From contig NW_002060951.1 of assembly GCF_000150275.1 (NCBI RefSeq), forward strand, positions 129,329 through 193,328: a stretch of DNA of 64,000 bases, read 5' to 3'. The first letter of the stretch is position 1. Each line of letters opens with the position of its first letter. Both the position numbers and the translations under genes were made by a program. Below are positions 10,862 through 24,000 of the stretch, in pieces. Source of the DNA: Trichoplax adhaerens. Taxonomy: Eukaryota > Placozoa > Uniplacotomia > Trichoplacea > Trichoplacidae. Below the pieces are notes generated by a model. That model was not told where the DNA came from. It made no database searches and saw nothing but the letters and a program-made list of their open reading frames with translations.

Positions 10862-13142
10862 TTAAAAGTCTTCATTATCAGAAGACTCCGAAGAGGTTAT
10901 TGACGAGTCACTGGAGCAGGAAACTGCATTTGATCTAGTCGTCTGCCTTAGATTTTTGGTTGTCTTAGTCAGAGACAAGTTACTCAGGCCTGATAGCTGG
11001 TATTGCTGGATGCATCAATTCATAAGTAATTAAATATTGCAATCAATATATTATATTAAAAGCGTTACTAAAACTGGTATAATGATTACTTATTGTATTT
11101 TTAACCGTATCAAGAACTTACCATTTGCCGAGATAGAAATTCCTTTTTTTCGTCCTCAGTTATAGGAGTGAATGAATCATCGTCTGATTCATCATGCCAA
11201 CCCATCGCTCGTAACAGCCTATTTGTAATATCAAATATTAGGATTAAACTAGATTGTAGTTATAATAAAGAATATTTATCTTCTTATATCTAATGAAGTA
11301 CTGCCTGCATTGAAGCTGCTCAGTACAGCTTTCCAGATTTTAATTGATATAGCAATGGTTAACATTACTGTACCTTTGTTCCCCTTCAAGTGATATCGAT
11401 ATTTCTCGACAGGGGTGTAATGCGCCTACACAGATAACATAGATTAGTAACATAATCCAATAATGGTGATATGATTCCTATATAAAATAACTGTAGGACA
11501 GATAACTAATTAAGGTTCACTCACGATCGCTTTCATTAGCTAAGCCGTCTAAAGATGCATCTTGCCGTTTATGATTATTTACTTCAATTTTCTGTAGATA
11601 GAGAGTTCGAAAACCGCATGAAAAAATAGTACTTCATACCGTAATCAACGTTGAGAGATTCTTTTCCGTAAAATCATCGTCATTGTATCTATCATTACGT
11701 ACCTGACTAAGGTAATTTTCATTTCCGCTATCTACTTTCCTACCCAGTGATTGTTTATTTCTAGGCATATTACTATTTTCGGAGCGAACTGCTTCGAAAA
11801 AATCGCTTTTATTTAGCGCTGGTCGAGGTTTTTGCACATTTTGAAGTTTTGGTTCCATATTCTTATTATTATTAAACTTAAAGTTCTAGGTGTGTATTAA
11901 GGCATTTAAACAATACAGTAAATATATTATTTCAGTGAAACAGCGTAACGGTTCAATAGAAATTTATGTAAAATTACATTTTAGATACACTGTAGTAACT
12001 CTAGCAACGTGCATTAGGAAATACATATAGTAAATGAACCTTTTCGGTATGTTTGCTCGATGATGCTTCCGACTTTATAATTCGACTTCGACGAACACTC
12101 TAAGTGCAACATACAAGACAACTGTTAAAAATAAAAGGAACTTGACAACCTATATAACAAGTAAGCCTTTGATAGTTACCTTTCCAGAAACAACCACAGT
12201 AGACGCTGCTACGTCTTTATACGAAGCACCAATTGACTAAAAGTGAAAGTGTCACGAAGTAAAGCACTTTATTTACATCATGCATGCACGTGAATATACT
12301 GTAAATGTTTGATTAAAAAACTACATTTGTATGTACCGGTGAGCCAGAGGTGCGTGTTACCGGATAAGGTAGAGGCTGTGTTAGTTCATTAGCTTCGATA
12401 ATCGTTTTGGCGGCTGGCCACATACTTTTCGGTTAAGTAGTGTACATTGGGTGCAGGTTGCTACGGCTATGTAGTTATATGATTATCTCGTACTTAATTA
12501 CACACCTCTCTCTTCCCGTTTGCAGAACCTTTATAGCTAGTATAAAATTTACTACTAACGAAGTTATTATCGTCTTCATTGTCGTTGGAATTTCTAACAG
12601 GTTTCTTAGATAAATGATTGCTAGTACCGGTGTCATTGGCTTTTCCGAAATCCAAAGGTTTAATTCCATTGTTTTGTTTTCCTAGCAATATTTACGAGGC
12701 AAGAATATTATTATATCGGGTATAAATAGTTTATTGAGTGCAATCCGAAATCCTTCAAGGCATTGAAGGAGTATAAATACTTCGAATACTATTTCGCAAT
12801 CAAATTTTTCTTTCAATGATCAACTACCAACCTGCGGAAGACGTAACTAATGCAGCCGATAAAGGTGAATTACCACGCGACCACACATTTTTGTTGCTAG
12901 CATTGGTCTAGGGGTTCATTTAAAAGTATTATACATAAATCAATCGTAACGCAATGTATGAAATCTACTCATCCAAAATTTCTGATGTTCAGATTACTAA
13001 TATGATTATCACAATGGAATCTTGAATAACCCATTCAGCATATGATACTCAATAAATTACATAAAGATATTCTTACATTGCCATCGTTACTCGACGGGAA
13101 AGATAACCAAGCAGGAGTGAAATCAGGCACTTTATTTGCCAT
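10862..13142 (-). CDS. GPBP1: vasculin / GC-rich promoter-binding protein 1 homologue
   Basis: Nuclear transcription-associated factor family (vasculin, vasculin-like). Nine minus-strand exons join in phase: 13142-13077, 12907-12832, 12681-12506, 12236-12180, 11885-11640, 11591-11525, 11425-11374, 11218-11122 and 11005-10862, giving about 326 residues against 473 in human. The N-terminus (MANKVPDFTPAWLSFP) matches the family's DFAPAWLNFP opening. The C-terminal part has the hallmark block ISISLEGEQRLLRAMGWHDE followed by a Ser/Asp stretch and PITEDEKKEF, and it ends with a Ser/Asp-rich tail. A KPRPALNKSDFFEAVR segment matches the family's LTRMRTDKKSEFLKAL region. The usual central DFPSL-containing block was not found; either it is lost or an exon in 12237-12505 was missed. 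The donor after 12506 (GTGTGT) is weak. Confidence 0.85.
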
Positions 13143-15240
13143 TATTTTATAACATTCTCGCCAAGATCAGCTCAACACGTTCTCGATGCACTTAGCGTGA
13201 TCCCGAATTGTTGCATAAAGTGATTCACAAATACAAGAATTACCCGTTTCAAGAACTGGAAGTGCGATATTTTCCTATAATTTTAAAGATAGAAATGAGA
13301 ATGATGGATAAATCAATCACATGATATTAAGATTAACCTGTCAAGTATCTCCAAACAAACTAATAATGCAGGAGCGACTACTTATAGAATTATACAGTAG
13401 CACACCTGCAGAATTCTACTAGTTATGATACATTCACTAGATCCTGATTGAAGTTATGATTGCGAATATTGTGCACTACGAAAAGATTACTAATATCATC
13501 ATTTATCATTTAAATAAGGCCATTTTTAATCTTACATAAATTGCTAAAATTATAAAAAAAATAGCATACACAAAACGTCCTGTTGATATTCTAAAATTTT
13601 AGGCAATAAATTAACTTGTAGGCTGTACACAGTATTTGCTCATAGCGCTGTCAAAATTACTAATAGTAACCTTAATAGTTAGGTGTATGAACGCACCTTG
13701 TGACGGACAATCGATGCAATCTGATGTACTGAGACAGTAGATACAATTGCAACGGGTAGAACCGTTTAGTGATTGGATATAAGGTTAACAGCTTCGAAAA
13801 AGCGTAATAACCACAGTCCTAGTTCTGATCCATAATCTCTATCTTTGTGTCAAGCAGTAGATGCAAACAAGATTAAGTTTCGATAAAGTACTGTATAATA
13901 AAAATCTAAGTACGTAAACGTGGGACTATTGCGATTGTAGAACAACCATGTGCTTCTTATGAAATGATAGTCTTGACTACGAAAGAAAAATCGGCGATTT
14001 ATAGACTGTAGGCTTCAAAGTATCAATAGCAAGCACGAACCATAAACAGCCAGTAACCAGAATTTACTACTAAGTTTTATGAAAGTCTTTTCAGGAGTCA
14101 ATAACGGTTGAAATTTTCCGTCATGTAAGAGATACGGATAAGTGATAACATGGATTTATATAATATGTTGAAGAAGCGTAGTTCCACTTATATCTTCTAT
14201 GTACGTGCTTCGTATAGTATTAACTGTAAGTTCCGGGATAGTAACAACGTGTATAATTTCGAAAGATGTCGGCGAGGTGAAACTTATAATAACGTTTATT
14301 TGAATAAGCACAAGTATTTTCCTTTAATATGCTGGGATCGATGTACGTAGAAGCGCCCTAGTGAAATTCGTCAAGATTCTTGACTTTAATATGTTACCAA
14401 GTTGGATTTCTAGCAATGACAATAACAACGATAAATGAACCAGGAACAAGGGTTTCCAATCTTTCAGTAACTATTACTTTTTGTAAGATATTACCGTAAT
14501 AAAGTCAGTAAATGTGAACCTATTCGGCAATGCGTCTGTCCGTAGTCCAGTATGCAATTAGAATATTGCAGAAAGTAGTCTTTCGATTGTCAGGCTATGC
14601 TGATGATTATAATTATTAACATACAAGCGGTAAAAATGGAAAATAACTCACTGTTAATAATGAAATATGTAGCGTAATATAATGTATAATTTGTATGTAG
14701 ATAAACAAGAAAATTCTCTTAATTAATCTTTACCTGAAGGTGCGGATGGGTAAACTTTAGCGTTTGACTGTATTTTCTGTGAGTGTCGTACGTGGATGGA
14801 CACTTACAGTAGCTATCACCTAGAACAGGCCTATATTTATGTAAAAATGACGTTATACGATATAATGTACAGTAAAAGTGGTAAAAAAATCTCTAAATTT
14901 AACCAGTCAGTTTAGTAATCAGGCTACTTTTTGGCCTAATATCATTGGAATGATTCGACAAGAGTTCAGCGCGTGAATATACGTACACACTCGTACAGTA
15001 CGCAGATCTTTAAAATAGTACTACAGTAACCACACCAAGTTGATTTATTTGTCTGTCTTCACGAGGATGAGTTAAGTGTCGTAGTTAGTTTATATCAAGA
15101 TTCTTCTTTCTGGTTGAAGTAGATGACTCTTCGTTGGTAACTTATTCTTCAAAAACCGTTGATCTTTCTAGTTGATGCAGTTTACTTTTTATCCACGACA
15201 GCCAGGTTATGACTGCCAACGTCAAAATTAGTATGCTCAA
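13143..15240. other. intergenic, nothing recognised
   Basis: Upstream of the vasculin start. Only short open frames (for example 14150-14350) with chance-like composition. No repeat or RNA gene seen. Confidence 0.45.
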
Positions 15241-17035
15241 TAAATAGCTAGTACGGTACTGTACAGTGTAGTGTACACTATAAGCCAGGCATGAGTAGGG
15301 GTAAGATTTTACAGACCTCGGCTATACACTGTACAGACAGGATTCTTCAAATACAGTGGAAGCAATCTATTTGCCGCTTTTGTAGAAGACAGTTTACAGG
15401 CAATGCGATGGATGTACAGTGTGAAATTGTAAATGTAGTCGTTGAGGGGCTGACAAGTTCACAAGTAGCAGTTAATGAGTAAACGGTGGCAAACAAAGTA
15501 AAACGGCTTCTTTAGACTTCTTCTTTCAGCTCTGCACGGTATAACAACAATCGCAGATTTGTACGCAAATAGGATACTTGATGCTTTAACAAATTTCTTT
15601 CATTTCACTTTTCCACAGTATTAAAGATCATAAATTGACAAAATGTTCTTCTTCTTCTCTTACAGCAATAATAATGTTTCGTGATATATTGCTAACTTAA
15701 TGATCATCGGAAAAAAAAGGTGAACTCCTAACGGATGCTTGGCGACTTTGATAAAATTTTTGGTGTATCTCAGTACGCAGCAAATATACACACAAAATAA
15801 ATGACTGGTAACTTGTGAATGTGCTCGTGGATGAGTTGAATTTGTGTACTATACTGACCATACGTGATACTGAGTAAAGTCAAGCGTAACCTTTTATAAA
15901 AGGACTTTTAGGGTTTCTAGAGTGTACTGTACTGTACACTGTACTGTACTGTACTGTACTGCACGATCTACAGTACAGTATACTGTACAGTGAAAGTACC
16001 GTGACAGTAAAACGTCTGCACAAAGTGGAAAGACTCCGATAAAATCCATCTTTACCGTCTGTCAGAGTCTGTGGACAAAAAATGGTGCTAAATCGAGTTT
16101 ACAGTACTGTACTGTACTGTGCTCACTTAATAAATTTAGTATCATGGATTGCTGTACTGTACACTTGTACAGTACACAATAGTGCGTACAGTGGATTTTA
16201 ATTTGAGAAAACGCTAGCTGCTCCCAGGGACTACTGGAAGAAAAGATCTAGCACCACTGGACGTCGCTACAAAGGGCCACCTAGGGCTACGATAGTATTG
16301 CCCGCCGATCAACCACTATTTTGACCCTCAAATGGCACAGTAGTACTGACTCTGTTATATGAATTAATTAACTAATCCATTTTCAGTTACTTTTGAATTA
16401 ATTAATTTATTTATTTATTTTCGTCTTTAGCGTACAGTACAGTACAGTAACAGTGTTGTACTGTACTGTACGCAAGTAGGCGATGTGTACAGTACAGTAC
16501 TGTACTGTATTTACCATAGACGGAGTTGAACTGCGCAAGTTCGTTTTGTACTGTACTGTACAGTACTGTACCATGGACTACCAAATATGTGTAATGTACA
16601 GTACTGTACTACGAAGGTGTATTGTACTGTAATTTCCAGTTATAACGGTCTAAAATACAGTACTGTATGTCTTTGTTTTGACAAAGGCGTATTATTAACT
16701 CAAAAGCTACGGGGATGATAAACCCGCCATACATAATACGAATCAAGTATATCGAAATTGATTTAATTTTATTTTAAAATAAGCGTGCATCAAAGAATTG
16801 AAGCATAATACGACCAGGAATCCAGGTGAGTAAAAAGAGTTATCATGTACGTAATTTATCTATTGCAACGTGATTTATCGATACACCAATCCACTAAACC
16901 CAATGGAATAGGGTACTCATACATAGGACTATGTTGTAAATACAAGATAGTTTTACAATACAGTATGTTCAGACAAGACAATATGATAATTTACTTTACT
17001 GATGCAGTAGTGCAGTACTGTACTGTACGTATTTT
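15241..17035. repeat. dispersed GTAC/ACAGT palindrome field
   Basis: Clusters of the same ACAGT/ACTGT pentamers as at 6.6-7.2 kb, but scattered: about 15253-15290, 15920-15995, 16098-16125, 16150-16195, 16428-16510, 16545-16575, 16594-16640, 16654-16668 and 17010-17030. Between them the sequence is ordinary and the longer unit blocks seen at 6.6-7.2 kb are absent. No supported gene in the interval. Confidence 0.7.
16228..16242. repeat. 15-bp copy of the foldback arm found at 49.6 kb
   Basis: GGACTACTGGAAGAA here is identical to the reverse complement of 49600-49614, the 3' arm of the hairpin there. It sits in a locally G+C-richer patch (about 16215-16310). No second arm is close by, so this may be a fragment of the same element. 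Confidence 0.4.
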
Positions 17036-18018
17036 GCCTTTAATAATAATTATTAATAAATATACCAATAATTAGTCTAGTAGATTAATCTTATTATGAA
17101 TGTAAAGTTATCTAACGTGAGTGATGAAGGTTAATTCTTTAGTGAGCTAGTGTTCTTGCCTTTTACAATCGATAGTTGCATACTCTTACTTTTGTATACT
17201 GTACATATTTTATTAGTAGATTACTCCTAATCTGCAACTCCAGCGCTGCAATTATGTTCTCTTAATATGAATTACTAACTTCTAATTGAATACGTATGTG
17301 GCTATAATTGTAGAATACATTCAAAATCTTATATCACTGTAAACTAGTATATTAAACAGTACACTCATTTAAAATCATTTTATATCTATGAGTAAACCAC
17401 AACGAACGTTTACAAGCTTCATTTGATACGAATAGCGAATTATATTATTATCAAGTGTGCGGATAAAACATTATCTCTTCTAGTTAATTGATACTTATGA
17501 CATAAGCAAATATTTCAATTTAGTATACGCAATTTAATTTACAGTTACCTAATCGATCTTGCATATTATCATGCACATATCATGTTCAACGTTGAATGAA
17601 ATCATATCCTACATGCACGGTCAAACTTCGAAATAGAGATCAATTCTTGCTACTCATATATATAATTTATCTTAGCTGAGCTTCTACAATCGAAAATGAT
17701 GGCACTATTAACAGGAGTGGTACTTTGAAGGTAACTGAAACATTGTTTCATTAGGTGGACGAAATTTCATACTAATAAAAGTAATTTCTTATAGACGATA
17801 TGTGTCATGAACGATTATTTACATAATGATGTAATGTGATCATAGAGGAGATCATATCGTATAATGTACTATAATGGTAACTCAATCATTTATTGCTATA
17901 ATGGCTTTTTCGATAGGAAGAGATATATTTTATTGCGAGTTTTCAAGGAAGGAAGGAAACAGTTAAACTACTATAACTTTCTGATGCTCTTACATTACCT
18001 AAACTACATCCTGTGAAA
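17036..18018. other. intergenic region upstream of CPLANE1
   Basis: No ORF or repeat recognised; presumably contains the CPLANE1 promoter and 5' UTR. Confidence 0.4.
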
Positions 18019-21000
18019 ATGTTGATAACACTAAGCGTGATTGCTTCCGAATCTTTCAAAAGCAAAAAAACTTGGTCAAGATTGGTTTGGCCTATCCAGG
18101 TTTGCTATGAATGTTTCATAACTGTTTTTTTTAATTTTCATGATCCATATACTTTGCTTTGATTGAATACTAGTTAATACTAATAAGTAAGCTTTATTCC
18201 TTTGCATTTAATTAATTTTATAGGCTAAAGATAGCCTGTACCTTCTTGATACCAATCGATTACGTCAAGCTCAAATTCATACCGGTCAGATCAGGCGTCA
18301 AAAAATCCCAAACTTGAAAGATACCATTGCAGTGAATATCTCTATCGATGGTAAGATCGTTTCTGCTCTATACCTTGCCTATGATACTTCTCTGTTAAGA
18401 TCTCCTATTATCACTCCATAATACTAGGCTCATTCGTTGTATTCATATGGAATAATAATGAAATCTGTTTATGGCACGGTGAAAGTCGGACATTATTAAC
18501 CATTGAAAATTCTAAGCAATTCGTTGAGAACTACCTAAATCAAGGTACTGACATACAGTAACATATCTACATTTGTGCAAATATGTTCCTTTCAAGATAT
18601 ATTATTTAATTAAGCTAATTGGGTTACTGTACTTGCTTAACTTTAAGCTTGGCTACCAATTTAGTGAATAAATTTGAACTAAACCAATATTAAGCCTCTA
18701 AATGGCTCTTTCCGTGACTTTTAATTGAATTGTGATGCATGCCTTAATTATGCCCAGCTCTTTAACGCGTTTCAATATTCTCAACATTAAATCAAGATGT
18801 ATCAAAATATTTTTCATTAAAATCACTACCTAGTCAAATAGTAATACATAAATAATAATCTTATGTATATCTTTAACTCTGTAGGGAGCAGAGTTAGCAT
18901 TTTCGTCTCAGATTGTGGTCGGAAGATTATCGTAGTTATTGATATGAAGAAAATATTGCTATGGGAAGCTGATCTTGATAGTTTTTGTAAGCTTATATGT
19001 ATTTAAATTAAAAACTTCATTTACACAATGCTTTTGCAAAATTAACGGTATATTTAACTGCTTGTACCTCGTCATATTAACTTACTTACACTATTAATAG
19101 TGATCGTCGTTTAAACGTTTAAACTAATCAATTAAATTAAGCACTCAATAGTAACTTTTGATACTCACATATTTATGCTAACTTTTAAAAAGAAAATTTC
19201 AGTACTAACAGCAAAATTTGTAGAGTAAAATCATATTATTTTACATGCAATGTTATAAGAGTAGACTTAGTAATTGCCAGAAGATATTCCTTTCGAAATT
19301 TTTTTTTGCGGTCATATTATCCACAGTACGTATTTTAAAACTTGAACCTATCCGTTAATTGAATTAATAAAATCAATTATTCTTAGCGGTAGAATTCTCT
19401 TCATGTTTTGGCATTTAACGCAATGGGTTATACGTAATGCACAAAGTTTAAGTGCCATTTTTACGCGGAGTTATCAATCTAGAAATATCTGTATTAATAT
19501 ATTGAAAGTGTATATAGGCTACTAATTTGTACCTTAATTCGTTGTCTTATTAGTTAAATTGAATTTATATCCTTGGTAGAGTCCAATTTACAGTATATTG
19601 GTCATGTATACGCATATTAACCGACACTTGTAGTATATTAAATACTACTTTGAATCATTTATGATATTCAACGTTGTAATTTATAGTTGAACTCAAAGGG
19701 AAGGAAGCTACTGCAAGTGGGATTTGGAGTAATATCCAGCCAAACAATTGCAGTTTACCGGATGAAGGCAGTAAAGAGGCATTTGTCGAAACAATATTTT
19801 ACTTTGATCCGGTAACGTAATTAATGAATGTACTACTTATAGGGACACTTGAAAAAATTAATTCAATTTTTTGTAGTCCTTGCTATCTATAGCTGTTATA
19901 ACCTGTAAGCGGTTCGATTCTTGCCTATGACGGTTAATTAAATCTTAAATTTTTATTTGGATCAAATGCGATCGTGTAGATGATTGGATTTAATTGCAGC
20001 ATCATCTTCGTATTTAACAATCAAGCGAACCAACTCGTAATTACACAGATCTTAATAAGATGGACAGATTTAAATGAAGAGGAACAAGTTTTAAAAAACA
20101 TAGCTAAACAAAGTTTACGCAGCAGTGAAAATCGACATCAATCGGACAGAAAGCATCAAGATGAAATCACATTTATTCCGGATTCTGTTTATGAAACGCA
20201 CAATCCCAGCTATCAAACTATACCGCAGGCCTTTGATCAACGTTATCGTTCGGAACTTATTAACTTAGCAGATATCTGTAGTGCTGCCAAAGCTAATTTT
20301 AAAGCAGGTAAATTATACTTTATAAAACATGGAACTAATGCTTCTCTACTGGCTAGTTGGATTTCTGCAAGCTAGTGTATCCAGTTTTAAGTAGAGTTAC
20401 ATTTTTTAACGTTAAAGAATGTAATAGTTGAGCGTACTATGATTTATCGTAGGTGCATATGTTGCGAAGCATTCACGCGATGGCGATATTTTAGCTATCG
20501 CTATGAATCAGAAAATATCCAAGGATACCAGAATTATATTTTACTCTTTACGTGCTAAAGCCATTGTAGTAACAGACATGTACGGGTGCAGTCGTCGTGA
20601 TGGACGCGGCAAGTAAGTCAGGCTATCAATTAACAACTGAAGTTATCAGAAATTAATAACCTTCATGAGGGATGTAGTACCAGATACAATATGATTATAA
20701 TCGGTTAAGGCAAGACATAGAAAAATCATATTTAGAAAGAATCGATAAGTATGGTATTACTAATTAATACTAATAGATGAAAAATTGATAGAGATATGTT
20801 AATATTGCTTTAGGGAATTCAGCATTACCGATATGACTTGGACTTCCAATAGTTTATTACTAATTGCGATAACACGTAATGGGTTCGTAGCTATCATTAG
20901 CCGTGCTGGACAACTGCTATTGTGCAATACGAAAGGCTTGGGTACGGAGTTAGGCCCCTCCTTTTATTTGCCGTTACATCCATTAATGACCATTAAGTAT

Positions 21001-24000
21001 GTCGAAATAACTAAATTGGGTCATCTATACTGAGCCCCTGAGCTATCGATAACACATATTAGCTTCATTTTCCTTTGCATCTGCACTATATTTATGAAAC
21101 TCACGACATCTAATTATCACAAAATGTATTGATTCTATAGAAAATATTAACATTAACTCATTATTGAGCCAAATAAATGTTTCAGTTGCTACATAATGAA
21201 TATTCAATAATTATGCAGTTGCAATACCGTATACATGTGAATAATAGAGTTTCAAAAATAAATTTGAATAGGCTTATTTAGCTGTTTAATAGTTATTTGC
21301 TTCACTTTTATTAATTCTTCTTTCCTTTAGAAAATTTAGTGATATGACAGGTGATAGTAGCAGCAAAATTACGAGCCCGAATACAAGCGAACATGAAAAT
21401 GATGACTTTGAAAAGCTGAAACAAAAGTTTTCTGTTACAGTTCATCCTCGGTTACCGCGAATTATCACATCAGACGGCTACATGTTTATTATTATATCTT
21501 TGCCAGCAATTGCAACTCATTGTCAACATATGATCTCAACATTCATACAGGAAGTACAAGTAGCTGTTTTAAGGAAATTTAAAGATTCAGCTAACCCGAT
21601 AATTGGCATCAACACGGAAACAAATTTTAGTCGCACTAATAATTTTGATTATTTAGGCACGCGAAGTATTAATCAATTACTATACAAGGGATCATTATAT
21701 ACAGGTCTTCCAATCGGTGACGGGAGTGGTAATATCGAGCAAGGATTCGATCACACGCAATTTGGCAATCAACAGTTGCAACGCACGATAAGCGAAGAAT
21801 TTAACACTACATATGGATATTCTACAACATCATCAACAACCGAATTAGGCCTCAACACATTCTTAAATGGTCTAGATTATGGCATTATTGAATTTGGTTT
21901 TCCAATTGATACCCTAGAAAAAGAAACAGCTGCTGTACTGGGGCAAGAATACGCACCGTTGCATGTTAGTTTTAATGGTTTATTAAATGCCTGGTCACTA
22001 TTGGTGACTGCCAATATAGATGCGTCGGCTGGATTTAATCGTGATTTACTAACCTGGAAAGTCATCCAATGTATTGCACAGGTTTCTAACCAAGTTTTAA
22101 TTTTTAGTATATCAAAATTTACTCAAACTGATGGTTCAAGTAATCGTCGTGCTCATAGACAATTGACAAGGCAGAGATCAATACTATTTGATTTATCATT
22201 TATTCAGGCCATTAACATGGTCACATCACTGTACCAAAAATGCATGACTATAATTCTGTGGGATGCAGCTACACGCCACTCTATGCAACATGCAATTTTT
22301 CTGCCATTTAGTTTGATTCGTGCTTTTCTAAATATACCGGCTCGATCGGATCAGAGATTTATTTTACTTGAATATTGTTACAAATTTACCAGATTTGCTG
22401 ATCAAATTTTGACGTCAACTTACTCTTCTATAATACGCGAGCGCAATGCCGGTAATAAACAGAGTTTTCAAAATACTACCAACGCAAAGTCATCCGCTAA
22501 CGATGCTCTACACCTTGACGTGACAGTGAGAGTGGCCAACTTATGGCTGTATCTTTATAGCCATATCGTTGTTACTTGGAAAGCTGTACAATCAGAAAGT
22601 AAATGACTGAATCAACTCTTAAATTATTTCTTCTATTTACAGCATATTGTAATAGTTAAGTTACAGTATTTTCTTATGAAAGCTTTTAGCATAGAATTTT
22701 CTAACGTTATGCTTTTAACCTATTTATTTCTTTATAAGATATTGCAAGTGATAAAATCAAGGAATTGGCTAGGTCCTTATTATATAACATTCAGGGGGTG
22801 TTAACGCATTATAATATAGAAATACCTTACCAAGATAATGATCATGCCTGTATTCAAGCATTAAATGAGTGTAAGTAGGAAAATTATTAACAATTTACCT
22901 TATTTACTGTAAACCGTATAAATACATAACATCCACATCACAGCAAGCGAGATTATCAAGCTGCTGTTGGACTTTCTGGAATGGTTGGATTTAAAATTTA
23001 TCATAAATCTTATCGTCATGTAAATCACATCAGGGCAGTTATTCTTTTTATATGTAATCAAAGAATAAATTAATAATGTTTGCAATAGCTTTATTTAGAA
23101 GATATGCGTTATAACCTAAAAAAATTTTTGTTTTGCTTTGCAGAAAAGTTATTTATATGCAGTATTCAATGTAACAATGATGTTATTACTACTATGAAGA
23201 TTTATCAAATTTTAAACAATAGTTTATATCTTATTTATCATCATAGGCTATACAATGTATTTTAAAGGATCAATACTAGATGCTGCCAAATCCTTGGCGT
23301 CAGCATATCAACGTCGAAGCGATAATAATCTTCTAACTGACAATTTTAAATCTGCTCATCCCAAATTATCCTTACTTTACATGTATCTTGAAAGTTATCA
23401 TTTAAATGACGCCATTAATCTGGTTAACTCACTAATTGCCGTTCGTCACGATCATGATGCATCACTATCATCCATTAATCGAGCTGCAAGCTATGCTAGC
23501 CTAAGTGCCGGCTCAGACATAAGCCATTTATCAGTACCACAGCTATTTTCAGGTAGACAGAAACATCGATCATCTCGGAAAAAGAATTTAAGTAACAACA
23601 TGCCCCATTATTGGGTTAAAGATATAATAGACCTTGAAGTTGTGCAAAATTTTGCGCGTTGTATGGCTTTGTATTTTTGCTATGGATATGATATTTTAAT
23701 TAGTCCTGCACACCATGCCCAAAATTGTCCGAGTCTATTTACATTAACTTGTCGAAAAGGAGAGGATTTAGATCTAGTAAATAAAACTGAAAACACCAGA
23801 TTATTTCGGTTGAAAGAGCGTCTTAAAGGACATAAATTTTTACCAAGAATAAAATCCACAGGTAAGCTATCCGAGCTGAAAGTAAATGTCACTTTACTAT
23901 TCCTGATCTCTTCTATGCATGTGTATGAGCTGGATTAATAATATAATTTACTTCCGGATGATAACTGTATAATTTTTCGTTCTGCATTAATTGATACTTA

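Noticed and set aside
12475-12688. Two overlapping minus-strand frames
   Set aside because: Only one frame is used, as vasculin exon 12681-12506; the other is its shadow.
19900-19930. GGTTCGATTC resembling a tRNA B box
   Set aside because: No A box or foldable cloverleaf lies at the right distance upstream; the sequence is within an intron of CPLANE1.
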